Positions 1-7,072 of a stretch of DNA of 13,581 nt are shown one piece after another. This DNA is from Erysipelotrichia bacterium (GTDB lineage: Bacteria; Bacillota_I; Bacilli_A; Erysipelotrichales; Erysipelotrichaceae), in contig SABF01000020.1 in NCBI GenBank assembly GCA_009929095.1, positions 1-13,581 on the forward strand. The letters run 5' to 3'. Made by a program: the position numbers and the translations under genes. How positions within the stretch are numbered: the first letter of the stretch is position 1; each line of letters opens with the position of its first letter. The notes beneath the pieces are model-generated. The model did not search any database. It was not told the origin of the DNA and saw only the letters and a list, made by a program, of their open reading frames with translations.

Positions 1-192
1 ACAGTGCTCGGTGCTACTGCTCTGACACTGATTGCGGCCATCCCTTATCTGCTGCCGATGTTCACCAGTCTGCCATCCTCTACATCAATCGGCGGAACCG
101 GTATCATCATCGTTGTAGGTGTTGCAATGGAGACCATGTCACAGCTTAAAGGTCAGCTGACTTCGAAGCAGTATCATGGGTTCCTGAAGTAA
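1..192 (+). CDS. secY: Protein translocase subunit SecY, C-terminal end (partial)
   Basis: Only the last 63 codons are present; the gene enters from the left edge in frame 1 and stops at TAA 190-192. SecY is the channel-forming membrane subunit of the Sec translocon. The visible part starts in a hydrophobic segment (roughly residues 2-20 of the fragment), followed by a short polar turn and a second hydrophobic stretch that begins at the family-typical SIGGTGIIIVVGVAMET. The basic tail ending in YHGFLK matches the usual cytosolic C-terminus of SecY. Downstream adk starts 16 bases later, the conserved secY-adk order in Bacillota. Identification rests on the tail motif plus gene order and is secure despite truncation. 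Confidence 0.95.
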   Translation, partial: TVLGATALTLIAAIPYLLPMFTSLPSSTSIGGTGIIIVVGVAMETMSQLKGQLTSKQYHGFLK

Positions 193-208
193 TACCAGAG
201 GGGAAGAT

Positions 209-859
209 ATGAATATCCTGATCATGGGGCCGGCCGGTGCCGGCAAAGGAACAATGTCAAATCTCATTGTCAAAGAGTATGACATTCCGCACATTTCTAC
301 CGGTGATATGCTCCGCGAAAATGTAAAGAATGATACAGAACTCGGAAAGAAAGCTAAATCCTTCATGGATACCGGCCGACTGGTTCCCGATGATGTAATC
401 AATGCCATGGTTGAGAAAAGACTCCAGCAGCCTGATTGTTCAAAAGGATATCTGCTTGACGGATATCCCCGCACTCTTGTACAGGCGAAAGCCTTCGAGA
501 AGATTGCTGATTCAATTGGGAAACCGGTAGAAATAGTGCTGGCGCTGGAAGTAGAGTTTGATATTCTCGTTGATCGCATTACAGGCAGAAGAGTCTGCTC
601 AAATTGCGGTGCAATCTACCACATTCACGGCCATATGCCGAAACAGGCAGGCAAGTGTGATAAATGCGGAGCTGATCTGATGATCCGCAAGGATGACACT
701 GTCGAACAGCTGAAGGTCAGAATGAAAGATTACGAGAACAGTACTAAACCGGTCATTGACTATTATGCCAAAGCCGGCAAGGTCACGAAGATCAACGCTG
801 GTCAGAATCAGCGTGAAGTCTTCAAAGAAGTGAATGAGGCTTTGGGAAAAGTTGCATAA
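209..859 (+). CDS. adk: Adenylate kinase, zinc-binding long form
   Basis: This is a 216-residue nucleoside monophosphate kinase that interconverts AMP and ATP with two ADP in the cytosol. The P-loop GPAGAGKGT is at residues 7-15 (Ala replaces the more usual Pro at the third position). The AMP-binding DGYPRT motif is at 84-89. The LID domain carries two CxxC pairs, C130/C133 and C150/C153, the four-cysteine zinc site found in many Gram-positive adenylate kinases. Length fits the long-LID form. The start is supported by a GAGGGG-type ribosome binding site just upstream (197-202). The gene sits 16 bases behind secY and is probably co-transcribed with it. The next gene is infA rather than map. 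Confidence 0.98.
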   Translation: MNILIMGPAGAGKGTMSNLIVKEYDIPHISTGDMLRENVKNDTELGKKAKSFMDTGRLVPDDVINAMVEKRLQQPDCSKGYLLDGYPRTLVQAKAFEKIADSIGKPVEIVLALEVEFDILVDRITGRRVCSNCGAIYHIHGHMPKQAGKCDKCGADLMIRKDDTVEQLKVRMKDYENSTKPVIDYYAKAGKVTKINAGQNQREVFKEVNEALGKVA

Positions 860-865
860 CAGGTA

Positions 866-899
866 CCGATGCGGGTACAATTAACAATGCCCGCATCGG
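866..899 (+). other. Perfect 10-bp hairpin in the adk-infA gap
   Basis: CCGATGCGGG (866-875) pairs perfectly with CCCGCATCGG (890-899) around a 14-base loop. It begins six bases after the adk stop codon. No T-run follows, so it is not a canonical intrinsic terminator. It may stabilise or process the polycistronic mRNA or attenuate transcription into infA; the role is inference. Confidence 0.6.
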
Positions 900-931
900 A
901 ATATCTGATATACAGCAGAAAGAGAGAATGA

Positions 932-1150
932 ATGAGTAAACAGGACGTTATTGAAATCGAGGGTGTCGTAGTTGACACGCTTCCCAACGCCAACTTCAAG
1001 GTGAAACTCCAGAACGGAGCAGAAATCCGCGCTCACGTTGCTGGTAAAATCCGGATGAATTACATACGCATTTTACCAGGCGATCGGGTTACTGTGGAAT
1101 TGTCACCGTATGACTTAACACGTGGGCGAATTACCTACAGACATAAATAG
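932..1150 (+). CDS. infA: Translation initiation factor IF-1
   Basis: This is a 72-residue protein, exactly the usual IF-1 length. It is an S1-like OB fold with the family signatures [13 protein letters not shown] at the N-terminus, an internal [21 protein letters not shown] stretch (about residues 33-53) and the C-terminal [11 protein letters not shown]-1 binds the ribosomal A site with IF-2 and IF-3 during initiation. The start ATG at 932 is preceded by a modest purine-rich site (AGAAAGAGAG, 918-927). An ATG at 928 is out of frame and stops after three codons. The gene lies 72 bases after adk, and that gap holds a strong hairpin. rpmJ follows in the same transcript. Confidence 0.98.
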   Translation: MSKQDVIEIEGVVVDTLPNANFKVKLQNGAEIRAHVAGKIRMNYIRILPGDRVTVELSPYDLTRGRITYRHK

Positions 1151-1190
1151 GAATCACATCCCAGGGGCATATGGCCCAGGAGGCAATGAA

Positions 1191-1304
1191 ATGAAAGTTA
1201 GACCATCAGTAAAGCCAATCTGCGATAAGTGCAGAGTCATCAAGCGCAAGGGTGTCGTTATGGTTATCTGCGAGAACCCAAAGCACAAACAGAGACAGGG
1301 TTAA
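1191..1304 (+). CDS. rpmJ: 50S ribosomal protein L36
   Basis: This is a 37-residue L36 of the zinc-ribbon type, a small component of the large ribosomal subunit. Zinc ligands are C11, C14, C27 and H32 in the usual C-x2-C...C-x4-H pattern, and it starts with the typical [15 protein letters not shown] chose ATG 1191 because a full AGGAGG lies at 1178-1183 and the family always starts at this methionine. The same frame stays open upstream into infA, but that extension has no ribosome binding site. Presence of the cysteines marks the zinc-containing (C+) paralogue. It sits 40 bases after infA and 20 bases before rpsM. Confidence 0.97.
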   Translation: MKVRPSVKPICDKCRVIKRKGVVMVICENPKHKQRQG

Positions 1305-1324
1305 TCAGGAGGAGATAGAAGAAT

Positions 1325-1690
1325 ATGGCACGTATCGCTGGTGTGGATATCCCCGCTAATAAACGCGTGGTAATATCCCTTACCTATATCTACGGCATCG
1401 GCCCGACTACTGCGAAGAAGATTCTCGCTGACTGCAATATCAGTGAGGATATTCGTACAAAGGATCTGAGCGATGCTCAGGAAACTGCAATTCGTCAGCA
1501 GGTTGATGCAATCAAGACAGAGGGAGACCTTCGTCGTGAAACAGCACTCAATGTTAAGCGTCTGATGGAAATCGGATGCTACCGCGGAATCCGTCACAGA
1601 AAGAATCTTCCGGCACGCGGACAGCGTACCAAGACAAATGCTCGTACCTGCAAAGGTCCGCGTCGCACAGTTGCGAACAAGAAGAAGTAA
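1325..1690 (+). CDS. rpsM: 30S ribosomal protein S13
   Basis: This is a 121-residue S13, the small-subunit head protein that contacts 16S rRNA, tRNA and L5. The N-terminus [21 protein letters not shown] and the [12 protein letters not shown] helix-hairpin-helix (about 23-34) are family hallmarks. The C-terminal tail contains [21 protein letters not shown] (about 88-108) and ends in a lysine run. Length is normal. The site AGGAGGAG precedes the start. It lies between rpmJ and rpsK in the standard order and its stop is 15 bases before rpsK. Confidence 0.98.
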   Translation: MARIAGVDIPANKRVVISLTYIYGIGPTTAKKILADCNISEDIRTKDLSDAQETAIRQQVDAIKTEGDLRRETALNVKRLMEIGCYRGIRHRKNLPARGQRTKTNARTCKGPRRTVANKKK

Positions 1691-1705
1691 GAGGAGGAAT
1701 GAAGA

Positions 1706-2125
1706 ATGCCAGCAGATAAGAAAACTGCAAGCGGTGCTGCAAAGAAAACAGCAGTCCGTAAGAAGAAGGCAAGAAGAAATGTTGCCAAGGGCGTTGCACA
1801 CGTCCACTCTACGTTCAACAACACAATCGTTACTATCGCCGACGAAGCCGGCAATGTAATTTCCTGGAGTTCTGCCGGGGCACTTGGCTACAAGGGTTCC
1901 CGTAAATCCACTCCGTATGTAGCTCAGCTCTGCGGAGAAGCAGCAGCTAAGGCAGCAGTCATGCAGGGAATGAAGACCGTTGAAGTAAATGTCAAAGGTC
2001 CGGGCCCTGGACGTGAATCTGCAGTCCGTGCTCTTCAGACAGCAGGTCTTGAGATTACTGCAATCAATGATGTAACCCCGATCCCTCATAACGGATGCCG
2101 TCCGCCAAAGAGACCACGTGGTTAA
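1706..2125 (+). CDS. rpsK: 30S ribosomal protein S11
   Basis: This is a 139-residue S11, a platform protein of the small subunit that binds 16S rRNA with S18 and S6. The core reads [14 protein letters not shown] (about 32-45), then [19 protein letters not shown], and the C-terminus is [13 protein letters not shown], all diagnostic. The N-terminus carries a Lys/Ala-rich extension of roughly ten residues compared with the Bacillus protein as I recall it. The start ATG 1706 is supported by GAGGAGGAA immediately upstream (about 1691-1699), so the extension is probably real. The C-terminal Pro-Arg-Gly ending differs slightly from the more common Arg-Arg-Val. Confidence 0.98.
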   Translation: MPADKKTASGAAKKTAVRKKKARRNVAKGVAHVHSTFNNTIVTIADEAGNVISWSSAGALGYKGSRKSTPYVAQLCGEAAAKAAVMQGMKTVEVNVKGPGPGRESAVRALQTAGLEITAINDVTPIPHNGCRPPKRPRG

Positions 2126-2151
2126 TCAGAAGAACATAGGAGGATTGTTGC

Positions 2152-3111
2152 ATGCAGAAATTTGAACGCGTCGATTTTGATGTAAAGGAATTCGACAAGT
2201 CAGAGAACTACGGTAAATTTGTCCTCTCTCCTCTTGAGAGAGGATTCGGAACAACAATCGGAAATGCGCTGCGCAGAGTACTGCTGTCTTCCCTTCCGGG
2301 AGCTGCGGTATTCTCCATCAAAGTAGATGGTGTTTATCATGAGTTCACAACGATTCCGGGAGTTCATGAAGATGTATCCATGATCATTCTGCAGATTAAG
2401 CAGATGATTATGACAATCGAGGATGATGAAATCTACAGTCTGCAGATTTCTGCCAAAGGCCCGTGCACAGTCACAGCCGGCGATATCATCTGCCCGGCTC
2501 AGGTTGAAATTTTGAATAAAGATCTCGAGATTGCACACCTTGAAAAGGGTGCTACCCTGGAGATGGAGCTTAAGGCCAAGAATGGCCGCGGCTATGTAGG
2601 CAGCGATATCAACAAGCAGCTGAATCAGGGCAGTTCACAGGGCATTGGAACCGTTTATACCGATTCTATCTATACTCCGATCAACAAGGTTGCATATGTA
2701 GCTGAACCGACACGCGTAGGTCAGGATGCGAAATATGATCAGCTGACAATGGAGATTTGGACAGACGGTTCAATCAGTCCACAGAAGGCACTTGCCATGG
2801 CCGCAAAGATTCTCATTGATCACCTGGATGTTATTTCCGGAATCAATGAAGATGTGCTGAGCATGGAAAATGTTATTAAGGAAAATGGAACTGAAACTCT
2901 GAACAAGGGCAAGCAGATGATGATTGAGGATCTTGATCTCTCTGTACGTTCCTATAACTGCCTGAAACGGGCTGGAATTCAGTCTGTTGATGAACTGACC
3001 CAGAAGACCGAGGACGAGATGATGAGAGTCCGCAACCTCGGAAAGAAATCACTAAAAGAGGTTAAGGACAAGCTCACCGAACTCGGTATGAACTTCAAGT
3101 CCTTCGACTGA
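2152..3111 (+). CDS. rpoA: DNA-directed RNA polymerase subunit alpha
   Basis: This is the 319-residue alpha subunit that dimerises to scaffold assembly of beta and beta-prime. The N-terminal domain (about 1-230) contains LSPLERGFGTTIGNALRRVL (25-44), the dimerisation and assembly motif. A linker near 235-255 leads to the C-terminal domain (about 257-316), whose LSVRSYNCLKRAGI segment includes R266, the counterpart of the UP-element-binding arginine of E. coli alpha, and which ends in the LGKKSLKEVKDKL helix. Length is standard. The start is backed by AGGAGG at 2138-2143. It lies 26 bases after rpsK and 18 bases before rplQ. Confidence 0.99.
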   Translation: MQKFERVDFDVKEFDKSENYGKFVLSPLERGFGTTIGNALRRVLLSSLPGAAVFSIKVDGVYHEFTTIPGVHEDVSMIILQIKQMIMTIEDDEIYSLQISAKGPCTVTAGDIICPAQVEILNKDLEIAHLEKGATLEMELKAKNGRGYVGSDINKQLNQGSSQGIGTVYTDSIYTPINKVAYVAEPTRVGQDAKYDQLTMEIWTDGSISPQKALAMAAKILIDHLDVISGINEDVLSMENVIKENGTETLNKGKQMMIEDLDLSVRSYNCLKRAGIQSVDELTQKTEDEMMRVRNLGKKSLKEVKDKLTELGMNFKSFD

Positions 3112-3129
3112 TAAGGAGGAACAGCAAGC

Positions 3130-3492
3130 ATGTGGAACCGTAAATTCGGAAGGACCGCAGATCATCGCAAGGCGATGATGCGGAATCTGGCTACTTCGGT
3201 TATCATCTACGGCAAGGTAGAAACCACCGAGATGAAAGCCAAGGATATGCGTTCGGTCGTTGATCATCTGATCACGCTCGGCAAGAAGGGTGATCTCGCA
3301 GCACGCCGTCAGGCAGCAGCGTACATCCATGATGTCGTCGCTGATGAGAAGACAGAACAGACCGTTCTGCAGAAACTCTTTGACGAAGTTGCCCCGAAGT
3401 ACAAGGATCGCAATGGCGGATACACTCGTGTCGTTAAGACGGGTGTTCGCAGAGGCGACAGTGCTCCGATGGCATACATCGAACTCGTTTAG
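3130..3492 (+). CDS. rplQ: 50S ribosomal protein L17
   Basis: This is a 120-residue L17, a large-subunit protein near the exit tunnel, of the short form seen in Bacillus. The N-terminus has [20 protein letters not shown] (family signature), and the C-terminus [20 protein letters not shown] is also diagnostic. The site AAGGAGG lies about 10 bases upstream of ATG 3130. This is the last gene of the ribosomal operon; an intrinsic terminator begins 10 bases after the TAG stop, consistent with the usual end of the alpha operon. Confidence 0.98.
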   Translation: MWNRKFGRTADHRKAMMRNLATSVIIYGKVETTEMKAKDMRSVVDHLITLGKKGDLAARRQAAAYIHDVVADEKTEQTVLQKLFDEVAPKYKDRNGGYTRVVKTGVRRGDSAPMAYIELV

Positions 3493-3502
3493 TACTAATC
3501 TG

Positions 3503-3537
3503 GATACTCAGAAGAAATATCTGAGTATCTTTTTTTT
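3503..3537 (+). terminator. Intrinsic terminator of the ribosomal operon
   Basis: GATACTCAG (3503-3511) pairs perfectly with CTGAGTATC (3521-3529) around a nine-base loop and is followed by eight T residues (3530-3537). This is a textbook rho-independent terminator placed directly after rplQ. Confidence 0.95.
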
Positions 3538-3745
3538 ACCATAGGATAATTTCTATTTATCGGATCAAAAAGTTCTTCAGCGGCCGATCCTTTGCCGTTG
3601 ATTAATACAGAAAATTCGGGCAAGGAGAAAAGTACTATGAAATTTGAAGAGAAATAATGCTTTGTAAAGAATTTTGAAGATTTGGCGTACATGACATGAT
3701 CGTTTTTGGACAGATCATTTCATTTTCTGTATCAAGAGAGAATTT

Positions 3746-3773
3746 GCTGAGATCCTGGAGGACCTATCTCAGC
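3746..3773. other. 8-bp hairpin in the gene-free stretch
   Basis: GCTGAGAT (3746-3753) pairs perfectly with ATCTCAGC (3766-3773) around a 12-base loop that contains its own small palindrome. There is no T-run after it on the plus strand. Function unknown. Confidence 0.4.
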
Positions 3774-4129
3774 ACTTCTGTCCAGCCACATTAGCTGCTG
3801 TCAGTTTATGCTGCTCTCCACCGCATGAATTACAGAACCTTGAATAACAATTATGAGAGAAGATGTTTTCGTGTTTGCAGAGCAGACAGACAAAAGATCT
3901 TAACAAGGCAGAACGTCCTGCATAAGAGACTTCTGGGAATGTTATTCATTATGGCAGGGCGTGTGATAAAATCTTCAGCTCCCATGTCTTCCAGCCGTTC
4001 CGGCCTGTACCACAGGATTTAATTAATTGCCGCCTGTCTGTATTTAAGGGCACTGATCACAATCCAGTACCGGATAGCTCAAAGTACTGCGATACAGTTT
4101 TACGTCAATCATAATCCAAGCATGCAAAA

Positions 4130-4205
4130 GACAGCAGTCATTGAATAATGAGGACTGTCATGGTTTGGCACTTAGGTTCTAGTGGTCAGAGTGCTTTCTC
4201 TGATC
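4130..4205. other. Two consecutive imperfect hairpins in the gene-free stretch
   Basis: The first has GACAG (4130-4134) pairing with CTGTC (4155-4159) and an inner TCATT/AATGA stem (4138-4142 with 4147-4151). The second has GGTCAGAG (4184-4191) pairing with CTCTGATC (4198-4205) with one G-T wobble and a six-base loop. Neither has a T-run. Either could be part of a small RNA or chance. Confidence 0.3.
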
Positions 4206-4610
4206 TGCTGTTCTAAATCGGTGTAGATGGTCTCCAGTCAGTTCTCAAGCCTTAATTATTGAATTCAGATCACGATATGTTTCATAGATAAGAGCTGATG
4301 AAGATGGATCGTTTCTCATCTGTTTCAAAAGCTCGATCTATTGATCAATGCATCTATTCGATTCTTTTGAATGTCAGCCATCCAAATAAAGTCATTAGTG
4401 TTCTTGTCCTTGTTTGCCTGGCATAATACAGATCGGTTCTTCCGGCAGAAAGAAACCGTTAGTCTTCACGTTCAATGATAAATAGTTTTATTGATCCACG
4501 GCTGTACTTTCTTTCTGTGCTGCAGCTTGGATAAGGAATATCAATTTCGTCTTTCAATAGGAATCTTACTCATTCCGCAATGAATTGACTCAATCTTATT
4601 GCATATACTA

Positions 4611-4640
4611 TTGGAAACACAGAAACCAGTTGGTTATAAT
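4611..4640 (+). promoter_or_regulatory. Sigma-A type promoter for the HAD phosphatase gene
   Basis: A -35 box TTGGAA (4611-4616) and a consensus -10 box TATAAT (4635-4640) are separated by 18 bases, about 30 bases upstream of the start codon at 4670. This marks the downstream gene as an independent transcription unit. Confidence 0.75.
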
Positions 4641-4669
4641 AGAATCGAAAGGCAAGGATATGACGGATT

Positions 4670-5443
4670 ATGATTAAGGCTATATTCTTTGATGTTGATG
4701 GAACCCTGGTATCACATAATCTGCAGAACGTTCCAGACAGCGCTCGGAAAGGACTTCATAAGCTTACGCGGAAAGGGATCAGTATCATTCTTGCAACTGG
4801 CCGGACTATTTCAGAATTGCTGGACCTTCCGACAAAAGATATCAAGTTTAATGCCTACATAACATTGAACGGTCAGCTTGTTCTGGATGAAACAAGACAT
4901 GTGATAGCCGGAACACCAATCGATGCCGGGGAAATGGAAGTATTGGCACAAACCTTTATTTCAAAACATATTCCTTTCAAGTTCATCGATGAACATGGAA
5001 GCTATATCAATTATGTCAATGATACGGTAATCAGCACTCAGGAATCGACCATGGGAGCGATTCCCAATGTTGGCATCTACAATGGTGAAAAGATATATCA
5101 GATCGTCGCGTTTGTATCAGACAGGGAACGTAAAATTCTTGAAGAGACACTGGATGAATGCTCAATCACAAGCTGGAATGCGACTGGCATAGATATTATT
5201 CCAAAGGAAGGCGGCAAGGCTTCAGGGATAAAGAATTATCTGGAAATCAATCATCTGCGCCGAGAAGAAGTTATGGCATTCGGTGATGGTGAAAATGATA
5301 TTGATATGCTGAAGTATGCTGGTATCGGTGTGGCTATGGGCAATGCCAGTATTCATGTTAAAAACAGTGCTGACTATGTCACTGATACGGTAGACAATGA
5401 CGGCATTCTGAAAGCTTTGAAACATTTCGAACTGATTGACTGA
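4670..5443 (+). CDS. Cof-type HAD-IIB family hydrolase (sugar-phosphate phosphatase-like)
   Basis: This 257-residue cytosolic phosphatase belongs to the haloacid dehalogenase superfamily, subclass IIB (Cof). Motif I is FFDVDGT with catalytic D8 and D10. Motif II is LATGR (41-45). The conserved lysine is K183 in EGGKASGI. Motif IV is GDGENDIDML (205-214). The cap domain lies between about 85 and 180. Members dephosphorylate sugar phosphates, pyridoxal phosphate or similar metabolites, and the substrate cannot be read from sequence. The start at 4670 has AAGGA 11 bases upstream; an ATG at 4660 opens only a five-codon frame. It has its own promoter and terminator, so it is a single-gene unit, and its place beside a sugar-phosphate isomerase operon is only suggestive. 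Confidence 0.92.
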   Translation: MIKAIFFDVDGTLVSHNLQNVPDSARKGLHKLTRKGISIILATGRTISELLDLPTKDIKFNAYITLNGQLVLDETRHVIAGTPIDAGEMEVLAQTFISKHIPFKFIDEHGSYINYVNDTVISTQESTMGAIPNVGIYNGEKIYQIVAFVSDRERKILEETLDECSITSWNATGIDIIPKEGGKASGIKNYLEINHLRREEVMAFGDGENDIDMLKYAGIGVAMGNASIHVKNSADYVTDTVDNDGILKALKHFELID

Positions 5444-5475
5444 TCCAGGCTGATTGCAACCTGGATTTTTATTTT
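5443..5475 (+). terminator. Intrinsic terminator after the HAD phosphatase gene
   Basis: ATCCAGG (5443-5449) pairs with CCTGGAT (5460-5466) around a ten-base loop, followed by a T-rich run (TTTTATTTT). The stem begins at the last base of the TGA stop codon. Confidence 0.85.
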
Positions 5476-5504
5476 CTGAATTCAAAAGATGGTTGATTGC
5501 CGGC

Positions 5505-5532
5505 TTGACCGCAAACAGCATAATGTTATAAC
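5505..5532 (+). promoter_or_regulatory. Sigma-A type promoter of the isomerase operon
   Basis: The -35 box TTGACC (5505-5510) and the -10 box TATAAC (5527-5532) have a 16-base spacer. A GGAGG ribosome binding site (5541-5545) and ATG at 5554 follow closely, so the leader is very short. The -10 box lies inside a perfect palindrome. Confidence 0.75.
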
Positions 5533-5536
5533 ATTA
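5521..5536. promoter_or_regulatory. 16-bp palindromic operator candidate, GntR-type core
   Basis: TAATGTTATAACATTA is a perfect 16-bp palindrome centred on the -10 box. Its GT-TATA-AC core matches the GT(N)nAC pattern typical of GntR-family operators. Since the operon encodes a GntR/HutC regulator, autoregulation by steric block of RNA polymerase is the simplest reading. I did not see the same palindrome elsewhere in the window. Confidence 0.75.
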
Positions 5537-5553
5537 AGACGGAGGATAAAACA

Positions 5554-6330
5554 ATGAACTATTGGCCGGGTTTTGAAATAGAAGCAGATCATCAGAATAT
5601 GACGTTTAAGTATGGGACAGATGTGTTTGGTCCAGTATGCGAACAGCGCAGCCTGGATGCGATCCGCAAATCACTTCTGGACCATGATGCCAAAGGACCG
5701 GATCCGGTCTATAGCATTGTCATGAATGTCGGAAGAAAAGAAGACAGGGAAGAGATTGAAAAGCACCATCTTTGTTTCGGCGTTGTGACTTATGCTAAAG
5801 GATCAATCGGAAAGGAACCAGTCCGGTCGCAGGGACATATCCACGCAGTTTCCAAAGTCTGCGATTCATCGACCTGCGAGGTTTATGAAATCTTTGAGGG
5901 CAAGGCAATAATTTACATGCAGGAGTCAGGCAGCGATGACGCAGGAAAATGCTATGCTATCACGGCATATCCTGGAGATGTGGTTGTTGTTCCGCCGAAC
6001 TGGGTACATGCGACAGTGAATGCTGATCCGAATAAGCATATGACATTTGGATCATGGAGTATCTGCGACTATGAGTTTGATTATAAGGCTGTCAGAGCGC
6101 ACAGCGGAATAGCTTTCTATCCGATTCTGGAAGAGAATGAACTGAAATGGATCAGAAATGAGCACTATCATTCTGCATCACTGCTTGAGTGCAGAGCGGC
6201 GGATCGGCCGAAACTGAACATATGGACAGACGAACCAATTTATACGCAGTTTGTCAAGAATCATGATGCTTACGAATTGTTGTATGCGCCAGAGAAATAT
6301 GAATCCTTTTGGAAGGAATTTTCAAAATGA
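5554..6330 (+). CDS. Cupin-type (archaeal-type) glucose-6-phosphate isomerase family protein
   Basis: This is a 258-residue cupin of the archaeal-type phosphoglucose isomerase family, which interconverts glucose 6-phosphate and fructose 6-phosphate with a bound metal. The metal-binding signature is visible: GHIH with H95 and H97, then CEVYEIFEG with E109, then PPNWVHATVN with H152, matching the His-His-Glu-His set of the Pyrococcus enzyme. The remaining roughly 80 residues are a C-terminal extension beyond the compact cupin. It is the first gene of the operon, with GGAGG at 5541-5545. Its TGA overlaps the ATG of the GntR gene, implying translational coupling. Family assignment is firm; the real substrate could be another hexose or ketose phosphate, given two cupin isomerases in one operon. 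Confidence 0.88.
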   Translation: MNYWPGFEIEADHQNMTFKYGTDVFGPVCEQRSLDAIRKSLLDHDAKGPDPVYSIVMNVGRKEDREEIEKHHLCFGVVTYAKGSIGKEPVRSQGHIHAVSKVCDSSTCEVYEIFEGKAIIYMQESGSDDAGKCYAITAYPGDVVVVPPNWVHATVNADPNKHMTFGSWSICDYEFDYKAVRAHSGIAFYPILEENELKWIRNEHYHSASLLECRAADRPKLNIWTDEPIYTQFVKNHDAYELLYAPEKYESFWKEFSK

Positions 6331-7070
6331 CACAGCTGAGATATGAAAAAGGAGAAGCGCCGCTGTATATGCAGATATACAGTGATCTGTCTTCAAAAAT
6401 AAAAAAAGATTACTATAAAGTGGGCTGTATACTTCCGGGTGAATTAGACATCATGGAACAGTACAGTGTTTCCAGAATCACTGTCCGGCAGGCACTATCC
6501 ATGCTGGAAAGCAAAGGACTGGTTAAGCGCGAACGCGGTATAGGCACAACAGTGATTGCCGCCGCACCAATTCAGGAAAACCTTTCCTGCATCAAGTCTT
6601 TCACTCACGAAATGGAAGAACGGGGATTGAATCCGTCATCTAAATCAGCGTCTATTACCCGGGTAATTGCTGATGCGGAAATGGCGGAAAATCTTGACTG
6701 TGAACCCGGTGAAGAACTATTTTTGATTGAGCGCATTCGTCTTGCGGATAAACTCCCGATCGTTGTATTTCGAACACTGGTGTACGCGTCACTTCCATTT
6801 CCGGAAAATGACAGGGAATATGAAGGCAGTCTGTATGCGCTAATGGAAAAGCACCATATCCCTCTGCCTGCATATGCAGAGGAAACCTATCGTGCTGTCA
6901 ATGCAGATACTAAACTTGCCAAACAGCTGGGATTGAAAAAAATGGCAGCCATTCTGCTTCGTGAACGCAAATCGTTTGATGCGTCAGGACATCAGTTTGG
7001 ATATACAGCATCTTACTATGCCGGCGAACGCTATTCATACTCAATCACGCTGAAAGGAGATAGAAGATAA
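6327..7070 (+). CDS. GntR family transcriptional regulator, HutC/UTRA type
   Basis: This is a 247-residue regulator. The winged helix-turn-helix spans about 10-77, with LPGELDIMEQYSVSRITVRQ (36-55), SVSRITVRQAL as the recognition helix, and GLVKRERGIGT as the wing. The UTRA effector-binding domain covers about 85-245 and probably senses a sugar phosphate. I chose ATG 6327, which overlaps the upstream TGA as ATGA and has GGAAGGAA (6311-6318) at good distance; an in-frame TTG at 6309 would lie before that site. It is inside the operon it probably controls, and a GntR-like palindrome sits on the operon promoter. The gene after it starts only two bases downstream of its stop. Confidence 0.93.
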   Translation: MTQLRYEKGEAPLYMQIYSDLSSKIKKDYYKVGCILPGELDIMEQYSVSRITVRQALSMLESKGLVKRERGIGTTVIAAAPIQENLSCIKSFTHEMEERGLNPSSKSASITRVIADAEMAENLDCEPGEELFLIERIRLADKLPIVVFRTLVYASLPFPENDREYEGSLYALMEKHHIPLPAYAEETYRAVNADTKLAKQLGLKKMAAILLRERKSFDASGHQFGYTASYYAGERYSYSITLKGDRR

Positions 7071-7072
7071 TC

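Larger units (their letters stand above)
3541..4610. other. Gene-free stretch of about 1.07 kb with decayed-looking fragments and hairpins
   Basis: No intact gene is supported here. Every frame on both strands is interrupted often. A good ribosome binding site (AAGGAG, 3622-3627) and ATG at 3637 lead to only six codons before TAA, then 13 further codons in frame before the next stop. In another plus frame, about 3706-3840 reads openly (includes FAEILEDLSQHF) before two stops. On the minus strand, 4501-4560 reads LLKDEIDIPYPSCSTERKYS between stops. I recognise no family in these pieces. Hairpins occur at 3746-3773, 4130-4159 and 4184-4205. No tRNA, rRNA, or motif of tmRNA, RNase P or SRP RNA was seen. 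A decayed gene or unrecognised RNA is possible. Confidence 0.5.

Noticed and set aside
1122..1190. N-terminally extended rpmJ overlapping infA
   Set aside because: The family begins at the methionine at 1191, which has AGGAGG directly upstream; the extension has no ribosome binding site.
1301..2089. A 262-codon open frame on the minus strand opposite rpsM and rpsK
   Set aside because: It is fully antisense to two certain ribosomal protein genes, is unusually Cys/Ser/Leu rich, and shows no domain; a codon-bias shadow.
3825..4022. A 65-codon open frame on the plus strand in the gene-free stretch
   Set aside because: No ribosome binding site, no recognisable motif, and length close to what chance allows; another frame of the same segment is about equally open.
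4660..4677. ATG at 4660 as start or leader peptide before the HAD gene
   Set aside because: It gives five codons and is only one base from the AAGGA motif, too close for initiation.
6309..6326. Upstream TTG start for the GntR regulator adding six residues
   Set aside because: The ribosome binding site GGAAGGAA at 6311-6318 would fall inside the coding sequence; ATG 6327 overlaps the previous stop in the usual coupled ATGA arrangement.
6861..6882. Inverted repeat CCTCTGC...GCAGAGG with an embedded 12-bp palindrome
   Set aside because: It lies inside the GntR coding sequence with no promoter nearby; probably chance.
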